Assembly: GCF_027604915.1 (NCBI RefSeq)
Contig: NZ_JAJAQC010000005.1
Location: 124,001 to 188,000, forward strand
Reading direction: 5' to 3'
DNA: 64,000 nucleotides
From: Streptomonospora mangrovi
Lineage (GTDB): Bacteria > Actinomycetota > Actinomycetes > Streptosporangiales > Streptosporangiaceae
The translations under genes and the position numbers were made by a program. How positions within the stretch are numbered: position 1 is the first letter of the stretch; each line of letters opens with the position of its first letter. Shown here in pieces: positions 8,344 to 16,312 of this stretch. Below the pieces are notes generated by a model. It ran no database searches. It was not told the origin of the DNA and saw nothing but the letters and a program-made list of their open reading frames with translations.

Positions 8344-8548
8344 CGGGCCAGGGTAGCCCCGGCGGGCGTCGGGCCGACACCGACCAAAGTCGGGGCCAGG
8401 GGGTCCGTAGGAGGGAACGCGAAGGGCCGGCCGCCCGATGCGCGACGCCCCGCCCCGAGGCGAGGGTGAGGTGGCCGGAAGCGCAGGGGGCGGCCCACCG
8501 CCCGAACCCAGCGCCACAGACCACCGCCAGAAAGAAGGCGAACCGCCC

Positions 8549-9133
8549 ATGAGCAGCCACAGCAGCCAGAAGACCCCCCACGCGCCCAAGCCCGCCAAGC
8601 CCGCGAAGCCCGCCGAGTGGCCCGAGTCGTCGCCGGAGTCGGGGGAGTCGCCAGGGGCGCCCGTAGGGACGGCCACCGAGGCGGCCACCGGCACGGCCAC
8701 CACTCCCACCACCAGACCCGGCGTGGTGGCCATCGCCGCCACGGCGGGCCGCAGGCGCGTGCGCCGGGCCCTCGCCGTGGGCGGCGCGGTCGCGGCGTCG
8801 CTGGGGGTGTGGGCGGCGGCCGTCGCGGTGGGCGTCGAGGTGGAGGCCCTCCAGGGCAACACCGTCCAGCCGGTGGGTCCGGTGCCGGTGGCGGTCGCGA
8901 GCCTGGCCGCCGGCCTGGCGGGCTGGGCGCTGCTCGCCGTCCTGGAACGCACGATGAAGCGGCGCAACCCCTACCGCCTCTGGACGGCGACGGCGGCCGC
9001 GGTGCTCCTCCTGTCCCTGGTCGGCCCCCTGACATCAGGCACCGCCCCGGCAACCACCTGGACCCTCGTCCTCCTCCACACCACCCCCGCCGCCATCCTC
9101 ATCCCCCTCCTCCCCCGAGCCGCCTGCCGATGA
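8549..9133 (+). CDS. DUF6069-like four-helix membrane protein
   Basis: A 194-residue membrane protein of unknown function. The first 70 residues are hydrophilic and rich in Pro, Lys, Ser, Glu and Thr. Four membrane helices follow: LAVGGAVAASLGVWAAAVAVGV, VGPVPVAVASLAAGLAGWALLAVL, ATAAAVLLLSLVGPL and WTLVLLHTTPAAILIPLL. The VGPVPVAVASLAAGLAGWALLAVLER pattern resembles the actinobacterial DUF6069 family, an assignment from memory. ATG at 8549 follows AAAGAAGG. It is divergent from the sensor kinase gene and convergent with csbD, with a strong hairpin after its stop. Confidence 0.7.
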   Translation: MSSHSSQKTPHAPKPAKPAKPAEWPESSPESGESPGAPVGTATEAATGTATTPTTRPGVVAIAATAGRRRVRRALAVGGAVAASLGVWAAAVAVGVEVEALQGNTVQPVGPVPVAVASLAAGLAGWALLAVLERTMKRRNPYRLWTATAAAVLLLSLVGPLTSGTAPATTWTLVLLHTTPAAILIPLLPRAACR

Positions 9134-9212
9134 CTCCGGCTCCCCCGGAGCACGGCGGGGCGGGGAGTGCCCACCGGAACCGCTCGAAGAGCGGAAAACA
9201 CGGAAGACACGA

Positions 9213-9245
9213 CCGGGGGCGGGCCGATGATCGGCCCGCCCCCGG
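9213..9245. terminator. bidirectional hairpin terminator
   Basis: CCGGGGGCGGGCCGA at 9213-9227 pairs perfectly with 9231-9245 around a TGA loop, giving a 15-base-pair stem. It lies between two convergent genes and probably stops transcription from both sides. Confidence 0.75.
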
Positions 9246-9263
9246 ATGGGTGGTTGTCAGCGG

Positions 9264-9506
9264 TCAGACGCGGCGGTCGGGGCCGGGGCCCTCACCTCGG
9301 CGGTGGGGGTCGTCGTCGCGCATACCCTCGACGAAGCCGCTCACGGCACCCTTGGCGTCTTCCTTGGTCTCGCGGACGTTGCCCTTCACCTGCTCGCCGC
9401 GACCCTCGTTCTTCAGCCGCTCGTTGGCGGTGAGCTTGCCCGCGGCCTCCTTGATCTTGCCGCTGATCTGCTCACCCTTGCTCTGGCCCTTCTCGCCGGC
9501 GCTCAT
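9264..9506 (-). CDS. CsbD family stress protein
   Basis: An 80-residue highly charged protein with the CsbD pattern: GEQISGKIKEAAGKLTANERLKNEGRGEQVKGNVRETKEDAKGAVSGF. CsbD proteins are small, abundant, general-stress-induced proteins whose biochemical role is unclear. The ATG at 9506 follows GGAGG. An earlier in-frame start would add a poorly conserved stretch and lacks a ribosome site. The C-terminal tail DDDPHRRGEGPGPDRRV is extra compared with the short family core. Confidence 0.85.
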   Translation of the reverse strand: MSAGEKGQSKGEQISGKIKEAAGKLTANERLKNEGRGEQVKGNVRETKEDAKGAVSGFVEGMRDDDPHRRGEGPGPDRRV

Positions 9507-9816
9507 GTCAGCCTCCAGACCGGCCGGATCACCACGACCCGACCGCGATAGCGGTTTGGCCTCACTCCTCCACTTCCGCGTCCTCGACGTTCTATGCGTC
9601 CCAGATCGCGTCATTACGTAGACGCCTAGGTCAGAACGGCTCTGGCCCTGCTGACGTGCCGCGCTAAGTCGCCGCGTACCTGGCCACTTGCGGCCTAGGG
9701 GGCGGCTATCCAGGTCAGTATCGACTGCTTATGATCTCGAATCACCTGACTCTGAACTGCCACCTAACAACACAGCAATAGAAAAATATTTTCGAAAACC
9801 CAAATCGGGAGAGTAT

Positions 9817-10920
9817 GTGAAACTTCGAGATTATCTCATGTCCATCGCCGAAAATTATGACCGCGATCACCCCATGAGTTCTCCCGTGCAAATTCTACTC
9901 AGACAAGCAAGTCGCCATTTAGCGGACATAACCCCAGCCGGACTCATTGTACGCGGCAGCGGAGGACAGGGAAAGGGAACATATACGCCTTGGATCGGAT
10001 TTTTCGATCCAGACGAAACAAGCAACCCTGGCCATGGTTTGTATGTGGTCTACATTTTTTCCGCGGACCTGAAAAGCGTCACACTCATGCTCAACCATGG
10101 CGTCACCGAACTCCGCAAGCAACTTAAGGAAGCATCCCAAGGGAGCCAAAATGAACTACACGAACGACTTCGACTATCGTCAAAGAAATTGATTGGCCGA
10201 ATACCAGAATCGATGTTGGATCACTGGTCGGATCCTGTCGATCTGAAATCAGATGGGTGGCGACAGAACGCGTATCAGGCTGGTTGCGTAGCCGCCCGAA
10301 GGTACGATGCGATGCAACTCCCCGACGAGGACTCCCTTCGCACTGACCTATGGCACATGACCGGGATCTATCAGGAAGCCATAATCGCTCGCCACAACTT
10401 GGCTGCAAGCGGCCAAGACCCCATGACCCCAGGCGATACCCCATCCGACCTTAAGGCACCTATCCCGAGTAACGCTCTCATTGAGTTCCGACCGAAGAGC
10501 GACTCCGACTATATCGCCCACATGAAAGGGCACAGGATTGTCAAGAAACGCCGACACGAGACTTTAATCGCCGAGTACGGAACCCAGATACAAAAACATG
10601 GATTCCAAGCGGCTACGAATGTCCATCCGCGCGACCTTCTTCTCCACCACGGAAGCAAGGTTTGGCTAGTGGAAGCCAAAGTCGTGTATCAAGGAAACGC
10701 GACAAACGCAGTGCGCGATGCGATCGGCCAATTGTTCACTTATCGGCACTTTCTTCACAGCACCCCTCCCGAGCCCCACATGGTCGCACTTTTCACCGAA
10801 TCCATTGGACAGGGATACGTCGACCTACTCGAGAGTTTGTCCATAGCCTCTGTCTGGAAAACGAGGAACGGGTGGCACGGATCACCATCGGCCGAGAACG
10901 ATTCCCTGATCCCCGGATAG
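9817..10920 (+). CDS. MrcB_N domain protein fused to a PD-(D/E)XK-like nuclease (type IV restriction-like)
   Basis: This is a putative DNA-cutting defence protein. The N-terminal 170 residues match the MrcB_N domain (DUF3578) seen in McrB-like restriction proteins: LRDYLMSIAENYDRDH, RGSGGQGKGTYTPWIGFFDPDETS and GLYVVYIFSADLKSVTLMLNHGVTELRKQ. The C-terminal 120 residues look like a PD-(D/E)XK nuclease: HETLIAEYG, then PRDLLLHHGSKVWLVEAKVV, which gives D-x12-E-x-K. No GTPase or AAA domain and no methylase neighbour are present. The gene is clearly more AT-rich than everything around it, a sign of transfer. I prefer GTG 9817, with GGGAGAG three bases upstream; a TTG at 9688 in the same frame is the alternative. 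It stands alone and ends in a strong terminator. Confidence 0.75.
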   Translation: MKLRDYLMSIAENYDRDHPMSSPVQILLRQASRHLADITPAGLIVRGSGGQGKGTYTPWIGFFDPDETSNPGHGLYVVYIFSADLKSVTLMLNHGVTELRKQLKEASQGSQNELHERLRLSSKKLIGRIPESMLDHWSDPVDLKSDGWRQNAYQAGCVAARRYDAMQLPDEDSLRTDLWHMTGIYQEAIIARHNLAASGQDPMTPGDTPSDLKAPIPSNALIEFRPKSDSDYIAHMKGHRIVKKRRHETLIAEYGTQIQKHGFQAATNVHPRDLLLHHGSKVWLVEAKVVYQGNATNAVRDAIGQLFTYRHFLHSTPPEPHMVALFTESIGQGYVDLLESLSIASVWKTRNGWHGSPSAENDSLIPG

Positions 10921-10959
10921 AGCGCGGTTCGTGTTCAGTAGTCGAAGTCCATCCAGGCG

Positions 10960-10994
10960 GGGGAGGACGCGGGCGGTCGCGTCCTCCCCTTTTT
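10960..10994 (+). terminator. strong Rho-independent terminator
   Basis: GGGGAGGACGCG at 10960-10971 pairs with CGCGTCCTCCCC at 10978-10989 around a 6-base loop, followed by five T residues. It ends the nuclease transcript just before the convergent oxidase gene. Confidence 0.9.
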
Positions 10995-11032
10995 CGGGTG
11001 GGTGTCCTGTCGCTTCGGGGGTGGGGCCGGGC

Positions 11033-12214
11033 CTATTGCTGGCCGGGGAGGCGGACTTGGGTGAGGGTGGTGGTGGGGCGGGCGTCCCGGGGGAAGCGGG
11101 TGGGGCGGAAAGCTTCCAGCAATGGGATCTCCGTGGGGGTGTGGACCTCCTCCGTGACCCAGCCCGCCAGTGCGGGGGCCAGGGTGATGCCGCTGTGGGT
11201 GGCGACCACGTACAGGCGGCGGTGGGTGTCGGCGTCGGCGAAGCCGCAGACCGTCAGGCCGTCGGCGGGCAGGGCGCGGCGGCCCACTCTCACCTCCGCC
11301 ACCCGGGTGTGTTCGCCGCCCGTCATAACCTCCGCCAGGCGGGCCGTCAGCTCCCTGGCCACCCGGGAGTCCGGGCCGAGGGGCGGGGCGGCGGGGTCGG
11401 CCTCGGCGTCGAGGTCGAGGCCCTGGAGGACCAGGCGGCCGCCGCCCTCCGGGCGGGCGTTGATGCGCGAGGTCGTCAGCACCCGCTCCAGCCGCACCGG
11501 GGTGGGCTCGGTGTAGGCCAGGTACCCCACGGTCGCCGAGCCCACGCCCTCCGGGTCGGCCATCGGGATCGTGACCCCCGCCGTGGCCGCCAGTTCCTCG
11601 GTCCAGCGCCCCACCGCGCTGATCACGGTGTCAGCGGTCTCCACCGCGCCGTCCTCCAGAGTGATGCGGGCGCCCTCGGCGTCGGCCGCCACGGCGCGCA
11701 CCGGGGCCGGGCAGCGCAGCCGCACGCCGCGCGCGAGCGCGTCGGTGAGCAGCCGGGCGAGGTACTCCCCCGGCAGGACGTAGCCCTCGTCCGGGAACAG
11801 CACCGCCCCCGCCACGCCGTCCGGGATGCGCGCCCCCGGCTCCAGGGTCCGCGCGTCGTCGGCCCCGATCCACTCGGCGGCGTATCCGCGGTCGCGCAGC
11901 CGCTCGACCGACGCCTTCAGTGCCGCCTCGTGCTCCGGGGTCGAGGCCCACTCCAGGTTCCCGGTGGGGTGGAACCAGCGCGGCCCGTCGGCGAGTTCGG
12001 CGTGCAGGGCGTGGTGGGCGCGCACGCCCGCCAGGTTCAGCTCGTGGTAGGCCATCGGCTCCTTGGCGTGGGAGTTGACCCAGGCGAAGCTGGTGGAGCT
12101 GGTCCCCGCGCCGGGCCGGACCGCCTCGTAGACGGTCACGTCGTCGCCGCGCCCGGCCAGTTCGCGGGCGATGGACAGCCCGACCACACCGGCTCCGATG
12201 ATGGCGATCCGCAC
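11033..12214 (-). CDS. FAD-dependent oxidoreductase, DadA/glycine oxidase-like
   Basis: The 393-residue protein is a DAO-family flavoenzyme. The FAD-binding Rossmann motif is at the N-terminus, IAIIGAGVVGLSIARELAGRGDDVTVYE. The end of the fold is visible in YVVATHSGITLAPALAGWVTEEV, which closes the FAD site. Such enzymes oxidise D-amino acids, glycine, sarcosine or related amines to imines while making hydrogen peroxide. The start GTG at 12214 follows AGGAGGAAC. It lies downstream of a sodium:solute symporter and of a second FAD oxidase on the same strand, so the three likely take up and degrade one nitrogenous compound. The substrate cannot be read from the sequence. Confidence 0.85.
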   Translation of the reverse strand: MRIAIIGAGVVGLSIARELAGRGDDVTVYEAVRPGAGTSSTSFAWVNSHAKEPMAYHELNLAGVRAHHALHAELADGPRWFHPTGNLEWASTPEHEAALKASVERLRDRGYAAEWIGADDARTLEPGARIPDGVAGAVLFPDEGYVLPGEYLARLLTDALARGVRLRCPAPVRAVAADAEGARITLEDGAVETADTVISAVGRWTEELAATAGVTIPMADPEGVGSATVGYLAYTEPTPVRLERVLTTSRINARPEGGGRLVLQGLDLDAEADPAAPPLGPDSRVARELTARLAEVMTGGEHTRVAEVRVGRRALPADGLTVCGFADADTHRRLYVVATHSGITLAPALAGWVTEEVHTPTEIPLLEAFRPTRFPRDARPTTTLTQVRLPGQQ

Positions 12215-12224
12215 GTTGTTCCTC

Positions 12225-12300
12225 CTGTGATGCTCTTGCTGTGATGCTCTGGGCCTGTGGCGGTCTTGGTGATCTTGGCGATGTTGGTGATCTTGGTGAT
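12225..12300. repeat. short direct repeats between symporter and oxidase genes
   Basis: Two kinds of repeat lie in this 160-base gap. CTGTGATGCTCT occurs twice with a 14-base period at 12225-12250. A 9-base unit CTTGGTGAT follows in four near-perfect copies at 12265-12300. They sit immediately upstream of the oxidase ribosome site, in untranslated sequence of the same strand as both genes. No function is evident. Confidence 0.7.
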
Positions 12301-12374
12301 GGCGGGGGGCGATGGCTTGACGGGCGATGGGGCCGGGGCGCCGACCGGCGATCCCGGCCCCACCCTTTCCCCGC

Positions 12375-13811
12375 TCAGGCTGTGGGCGCCGGCGTGCGGT
12401 CGCCGCCCCTGGCTCCGCGTTGGACGGCCACGGCCACCAGCATGCCGACCAGCGACACGACGATGCCGTACACCGCGTACGGCACCTCGGTTCCGATGAT
12501 GTGGGCGGCGGCGCAGCCCACCAGGCCGCTGCCCATCGCCGTCAGGGCGATGCCCGGCGTCAGCCGCACCCGGTTGCGCAGGGCGAACCCGACGAAGATC
12601 GGCACCGCCAGGGTGGCCGCCGAGTACGCGTAGGTCGCCACCAGCCAGTCCAGCGCCCGGGGGAACGCGATCGCCAGCAGTGCGGCCGTCACCGTCACGC
12701 CCACCGTGATGAGCTGCGACATCCGCACCAGCTCCCGCTCGGGCCGGTCGCCCCCGCGGATGTTCTGGTAGAGGTCGCGCACCAGGTTGGTCGTGACCGA
12801 GTGCAGCGCGCTGGAGGTCGTCGACACGATGGTGGCGACCAGGAACCCGCTGAAGATCGCCATCACCCACAGCGGCAACTGCCCGATGAACCACCCCGCC
12901 GCCAGCTCACGCTCGGCCACGCTGAAGTCCGCGCCCATCGCGCGCACCGCCAGCCCCAGCACGCCGGCGTAGACCCCGGCGATCAGCATCATCACCCCGC
13001 TGACGACCAGGCTGCGGCGCACGTTGGACATGTCCTTGGTGGCGAAGATCCGCTGGTAGTAGAGCTGGTTGGTGAGGGTGCCCGGCACGATCGCGAAGAC
13101 CCACAGCAGGATCGTCGGCCAACCCACCAGGGTGATGGAGGACGGCGACCACAGCTCCTCGGGCACGGTGGTGGTGATCGCGCCGACCCCGCCGGCGGCG
13201 TAGACGGCGTAGCCCACCACGAACACCGTCACCACCAGCATGAACACGCCGAAGATGTAGTCCGACCAGGCCACCGACAGCAGCCCGCCCGGCAGCACGA
13301 ACAGCAGCGACGCCACCGCCATCACGGCGATCAGCACCGGCAGCGACATCCCGGTGAGCTGAGAGAACAGCCGGGCGAACGCCACGAACTGGGTGGCCAG
13401 CCAGCCGAAGGGCACCACGATGCTGCACAGCGCCGCGATGGCCACCACCTTGGTATCGCGGCCGAACAGCCGGCTGAGGACCTGCGGGACGGTGTCGAAC
13501 TCCTGGCTGCGCAGCCACTTGGCCAGCAGCACCAGCAGCAGGAACCCGGCCGTGCACGCCAGTTCGTACACCAGCACCGACCAGCCCCAGGCGTAGCCGA
13601 TACCGACGTGGGCGACGAGCACGCCGCCACCCGAGGCCGTGGCGAACTGGCTGAACACGACCACGCGCAGCGGAAGCGAGCGCCCGCCCACGATCCAGTC
13701 GTCGGAGGTGGCCGCGCGGCGGCCGTAGTAGAACGCGATCAGGGCGCCGGCGGCCATCACGATCAGGGCCGAGGCGACGACGACGGCGGTGGAGACAGTG
13801 GATTCAGGCAT
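12375..13811 (-). CDS. sodium:solute symporter family transporter
   Basis: A 478-residue integral membrane protein of the SSS (SLC5-like) family, with about 13 membrane helices. Family features include YYGRRAATSDDWIVGGRSLP near the N-terminus, QFATASGGGVLVAHVGIGYAWG, GGLLSVAWSDYIFGVFMLV, and VSTTSSALHSVTTNLVRDLYQNIR, which holds the sodium-site Ser/Thr residues. It imports a small solute with Na+. I chose the ATG at 13811 because the hydrophobic family core begins ten residues later. The gene lies between two FAD oxidase genes on the same strand, so the solute is probably an amino acid or methylated amine that they oxidise. Confidence 0.9.
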   Translation of the reverse strand: MPESTVSTAVVVASALIVMAAGALIAFYYGRRAATSDDWIVGGRSLPLRVVVFSQFATASGGGVLVAHVGIGYAWGWSVLVYELACTAGFLLLVLLAKWLRSQEFDTVPQVLSRLFGRDTKVVAIAALCSIVVPFGWLATQFVAFARLFSQLTGMSLPVLIAVMAVASLLFVLPGGLLSVAWSDYIFGVFMLVVTVFVVGYAVYAAGGVGAITTTVPEELWSPSSITLVGWPTILLWVFAIVPGTLTNQLYYQRIFATKDMSNVRRSLVVSGVMMLIAGVYAGVLGLAVRAMGADFSVAERELAAGWFIGQLPLWVMAIFSGFLVATIVSTTSSALHSVTTNLVRDLYQNIRGGDRPERELVRMSQLITVGVTVTAALLAIAFPRALDWLVATYAYSAATLAVPIFVGFALRNRVRLTPGIALTAMGSGLVGCAAAHIIGTEVPYAVYGIVVSLVGMLVAVAVQRGARGGDRTPAPTA

Positions 13812-14194
13812 GGGTTCATCCCCGTTTCGGGCATGCCGATGACACGGCAGAGGTGTGCGGCGGATGGCGACGGAGGGGCGGGCGGCGCGGAGCCCTCGGG
13901 CGCGCGTCGGTGCGCGGACGCGGGGGTTCCGGTCGGCGCGGCGCCGCCGGTCCGGTGCCGCGCGGGACGGGTCGGAGTCCGCGCGGCCGCGATGGCGGGA
14001 TGGTGGACGACGTGATGCGTGGATGCGTCCGGTGGTCGGACGTTCCGGCATGCCTCCGCTGGGTGTGCGGGGAGGGTTCCGGGGTGCCGGTCCCGGGTGG
14101 CCGCACCGGGGGTCTCCCGGTGCGCGGCCCGGACCGGCCGCTCGTGTGAGTACGCGGTTCCGCTACGCTGCGGCTCCGCTGCGCTGAGGTGCCG
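13812..14194. other. intergenic region with small direct repeats
   Basis: About 380 bases between the symporter start and the stop of the upstream oxidase gene. No coding region is convincing. Near the right end CCGCTACGCTGCGG appears twice, around 14161 and 14191, with a related copy between them. The gap is long enough to hold a separate promoter for the symporter. Confidence 0.5.
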
Positions 14195-15403
14195 CTACGC
14201 TGCGGCGCCCAGGAGGCGGGCGGGATCGAGGTGGCCGATGTCGTACGCGGTCTCCCCGTCGATCGCGAGGTCCGCGATGACCTCGCCGAACAGCGGGGAG
14301 AGCTTGAAGCCGTGCCCGGAGAACCCGGTGGCCAGGACCACCCCGGGGCTTCCGGGCAGCGGACCCAGCAGCGCGTGGCCGTCCGGGCTGAACAGGTCGG
14401 CGTAGACGGCGGTGCGGCTGGGGTCGGGGTGCAGCCCCGGCAGGTGGCGGCGCACGGTCTCGCGCGCCGTGGCGACCACGTCGGGGGCCGCGCGCGGCGG
14501 CAGCTCGCCCGGGTGGCCGACGGCGGGCCGGGGCGCGCTGTGCGGGCTGACCTTGACCGAAACCCCGTCCATGACGGGGAAGCAGGAGTAGCCGTAGTCC
14601 CCCACCCGGATGGCGACCGGGTTGGGTCCGGGTATCAGGGCGTCGGGCTCGCGGGCCGGGAACCAGGTCATGGGGATCTGCCGCGCCTGGAGCCCTGCCG
14701 AGGCGAGGAGTCCGTGGGCGAAGGTGCCGGGTGCGGCGCTCCACGGCCCCAGGGCCAGGACCAGGCGGTCGAGGTCGTGGCGGCGCCCTCCGGCGGTCAC
14801 CGACCATCCGGCACCGCGCCGCTCCACCCCCTCCACCTCGGTGTAGCGGTGGATGCGCGCGCCCAACTCCTCGGCCCGCGCCGCCGCCGCGAGCAGCGCG
14901 GCGTCGGGCCGCACCACTCCGGCGCGCGGGTCCAGCACGGCGGTCTCGCCCGCCCCCACCGGGTGCTGCGGGAAGCGCTTGGCCGCCTCCTCGGGGGTGA
15001 GGACGCGGTGGTCCAGCCCGTACTCTTCGGCGCCCTCCACGATCTCGCGCATGCGGGGGTCGTCGGTCGGCCCGATGGACAGCCCGCCGCACAGGTCGAG
15101 CAGGCGGTGGCCGGTGCGGTCCTCCAGTTCGCGCCAGAGTCCTTCGGCGCGCTGGAGGAGCGGGATGTAGCGCCGCCCCTCCAGGTAGGCGGTGCGGAAG
15201 ATGCGGGACTCGCCCCCGGCCGCGCCCCGGTCGTGCCCGGGTGCGTCGCGGTCGAAGGCCACGACCTCGGCGCCGCGCTCGGCCGCGCGCCAGGCCGCCA
15301 TGGTGCCGATGGTTCCGGTGCCGATGACGCCGATGCGGGGCCGGGGGCGGGCGCCGGGCCGGGGGCCGGGGCCGGCGCTGGGGCTGGGGTGCGGGCTGGT
15401 CAT
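14195..15403 (-). CDS. FAD-dependent oxidase of the sarcosine/N-methyltryptophan oxidase type
   Basis: The 402-residue protein resembles SolA and monomeric sarcosine oxidase. After a Pro/Gly/Arg-rich N-terminus comes the FAD motif IGVIGTGTIGTMAAWRAAERGAEVVAFDR, then GGESRIFRTAYLEGRRYIPLLQRAEGLWRELE, which is very typical. The end shows GVVLATGFSGHGFKLSPLFGEVIADLAIDG. In monomeric sarcosine oxidase a cysteine just before a PD/H motif holds FAD covalently. The matching stretch here, AVYADLFSPDGH, has no cysteine, so FAD is probably bound non-covalently. The ATG at 15403 overlaps the GntR stop as ATGA and has GAGGAG upstream. It should be co-expressed with that regulator. Confidence 0.85.
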   Translation of the reverse strand: MTSPHPSPSAGPGPRPGARPRPRIGVIGTGTIGTMAAWRAAERGAEVVAFDRDAPGHDRGAAGGESRIFRTAYLEGRRYIPLLQRAEGLWRELEDRTGHRLLDLCGGLSIGPTDDPRMREIVEGAEEYGLDHRVLTPEEAAKRFPQHPVGAGETAVLDPRAGVVRPDAALLAAAARAEELGARIHRYTEVEGVERRGAGWSVTAGGRRHDLDRLVLALGPWSAAPGTFAHGLLASAGLQARQIPMTWFPAREPDALIPGPNPVAIRVGDYGYSCFPVMDGVSVKVSPHSAPRPAVGHPGELPPRAAPDVVATARETVRRHLPGLHPDPSRTAVYADLFSPDGHALLGPLPGSPGVVLATGFSGHGFKLSPLFGEVIADLAIDGETAYDIGHLDPARLLGAAA

Positions 15404-16155
15404 GGCGACTCCTCTGCGGTGGGCGGGGCCGGTGCGAGGGACTGCTCGATGTAGAACGGGCTCTGGTCGGGCAGCAGGTGGGCCTGGAACACCTCGGCGA
15501 GCGCGCCGTCGGCCAGCCAGATGGCGCGGCGCAGCCGGAACACCGGCCGCCCCGGCGCGGTGCGCAACTGCTCGGCCTCGGCCTCGGGCAGCGCCACCGG
15601 CTCCACGTACAGCCGCGACCGGTGGATCGGCACGCCCGTGGCGCGGAAGTAGGCCACCGTGGTGAGGTCCTCCAGCGGCTCCTCCAGCAGGCGCGGGGCC
15701 AGCGCGAAGGGGATGACCGCCCGCTCGGTGGCGATGGGGTTCTCGGCGGCGTCGAGCTTGACGCGGCGCAGCAGCACCACGGGGGTGTCGGGCGCGAACC
15801 CGGCCGCCGGTCCGGCGGCGCCGGACCCGGCCGCGCCCGCGTCCTCGGCGGTGGCCACGCGCGCCTCGGCGACCAGGTGGCGCCCTTCGATGTCGGGCCC
15901 GGCGCCGTGGGGGTTGACCAGCCGCAGCAGGTCGCGTTCGGGTTCGGCGCTGGCGACGAACGTGCCGCGTCGCCGGTAGCGCACCACCAGGCCGCGCCGC
16001 ACGAGTTCCTGCACCGCCCGCTGCACGGTGACCCGGCTGACGCCGTGGGCGCGCGCCAGCTCGGCCTCGGTGGGCACCCGGGTGCCGGGCGGCCACTCTC
16101 CCGAGGTGATCCGGGCCTCCAGCTCGGCCCGGATGCGGTCGTACCGTGCGGTCAT
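15400..16155 (-). CDS. GntR family transcriptional regulator (HutC/UTRA type)
   Basis: The protein has an N-terminal winged helix-turn-helix of the GntR family (IRAELEARITSGEWPPGTRVPTEAELARAHGVSRVTVQRAVQELVRRGLVVR) and a C-terminal UTRA ligand domain (ERAVIPFALAPRLLEEPLEDLTTVAYFRATGVPIHRSRLYVEPV, then FRLRRAIWLADGALAEVFQAHLLPDQSPFYI). UTRA domains bind small metabolites. I chose the ATG at 16155, 251 residues, because a promoter lies so close upstream that the transcript would start at this codon. ATG 16179 and TTG 16191 would fall within that promoter. It is translationally coupled to the downstream oxidase gene and probably controls this catabolic group. Confidence 0.88.
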   Translation of the reverse strand: MTARYDRIRAELEARITSGEWPPGTRVPTEAELARAHGVSRVTVQRAVQELVRRGLVVRYRRRGTFVASAEPERDLLRLVNPHGAGPDIEGRHLVAEARVATAEDAGAAGSGAAGPAAGFAPDTPVVLLRRVKLDAAENPIATERAVIPFALAPRLLEEPLEDLTTVAYFRATGVPIHRSRLYVEPVALPEAEAEQLRTAPGRPVFRLRRAIWLADGALAEVFQAHLLPDQSPFYIEQSLAPAPPTAEESP

Positions 16156-16161
16156 TTTTTG

Positions 16162-16191
16162 AGTTAACCAATCGGGCATTTGATAAGTCAA
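16162..16191 (-). promoter_or_regulatory. promoter and operator of the GntR operon, leaderless start
   Basis: On the minus strand TTGACT (16191-16186) and TTAACT (16167-16162) form a promoter with an 18-base spacer. The ATG at 16155 follows the -10 box after six bases, so the mRNA should begin at the start codon. Both boxes lie within palindromes: TTGACTTATCAA and TTGGTTAACTCAA, which are likely binding sites for the regulator itself. The patch is much more AT-rich than its surroundings. Confidence 0.65.
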
Positions 16192-16312
16192 TACCCGTTC
16201 CCTGGAGTTTCCGCCGGTGAAACACGTGCACGTCGGTGAAACACCCGCGCCCCGGGCGGCCGGCGGCCGTCCGGGGCGCGCGGGGCGGGGCGCGGGGCGC
16301 CTGCCCGCCCGG

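Noticed and set aside
9507-9614. Longer N-terminus for the CsbD protein
   Set aside because: The added residues are not part of the family and the internal ATG at 9506 has a clear GGAGG site.
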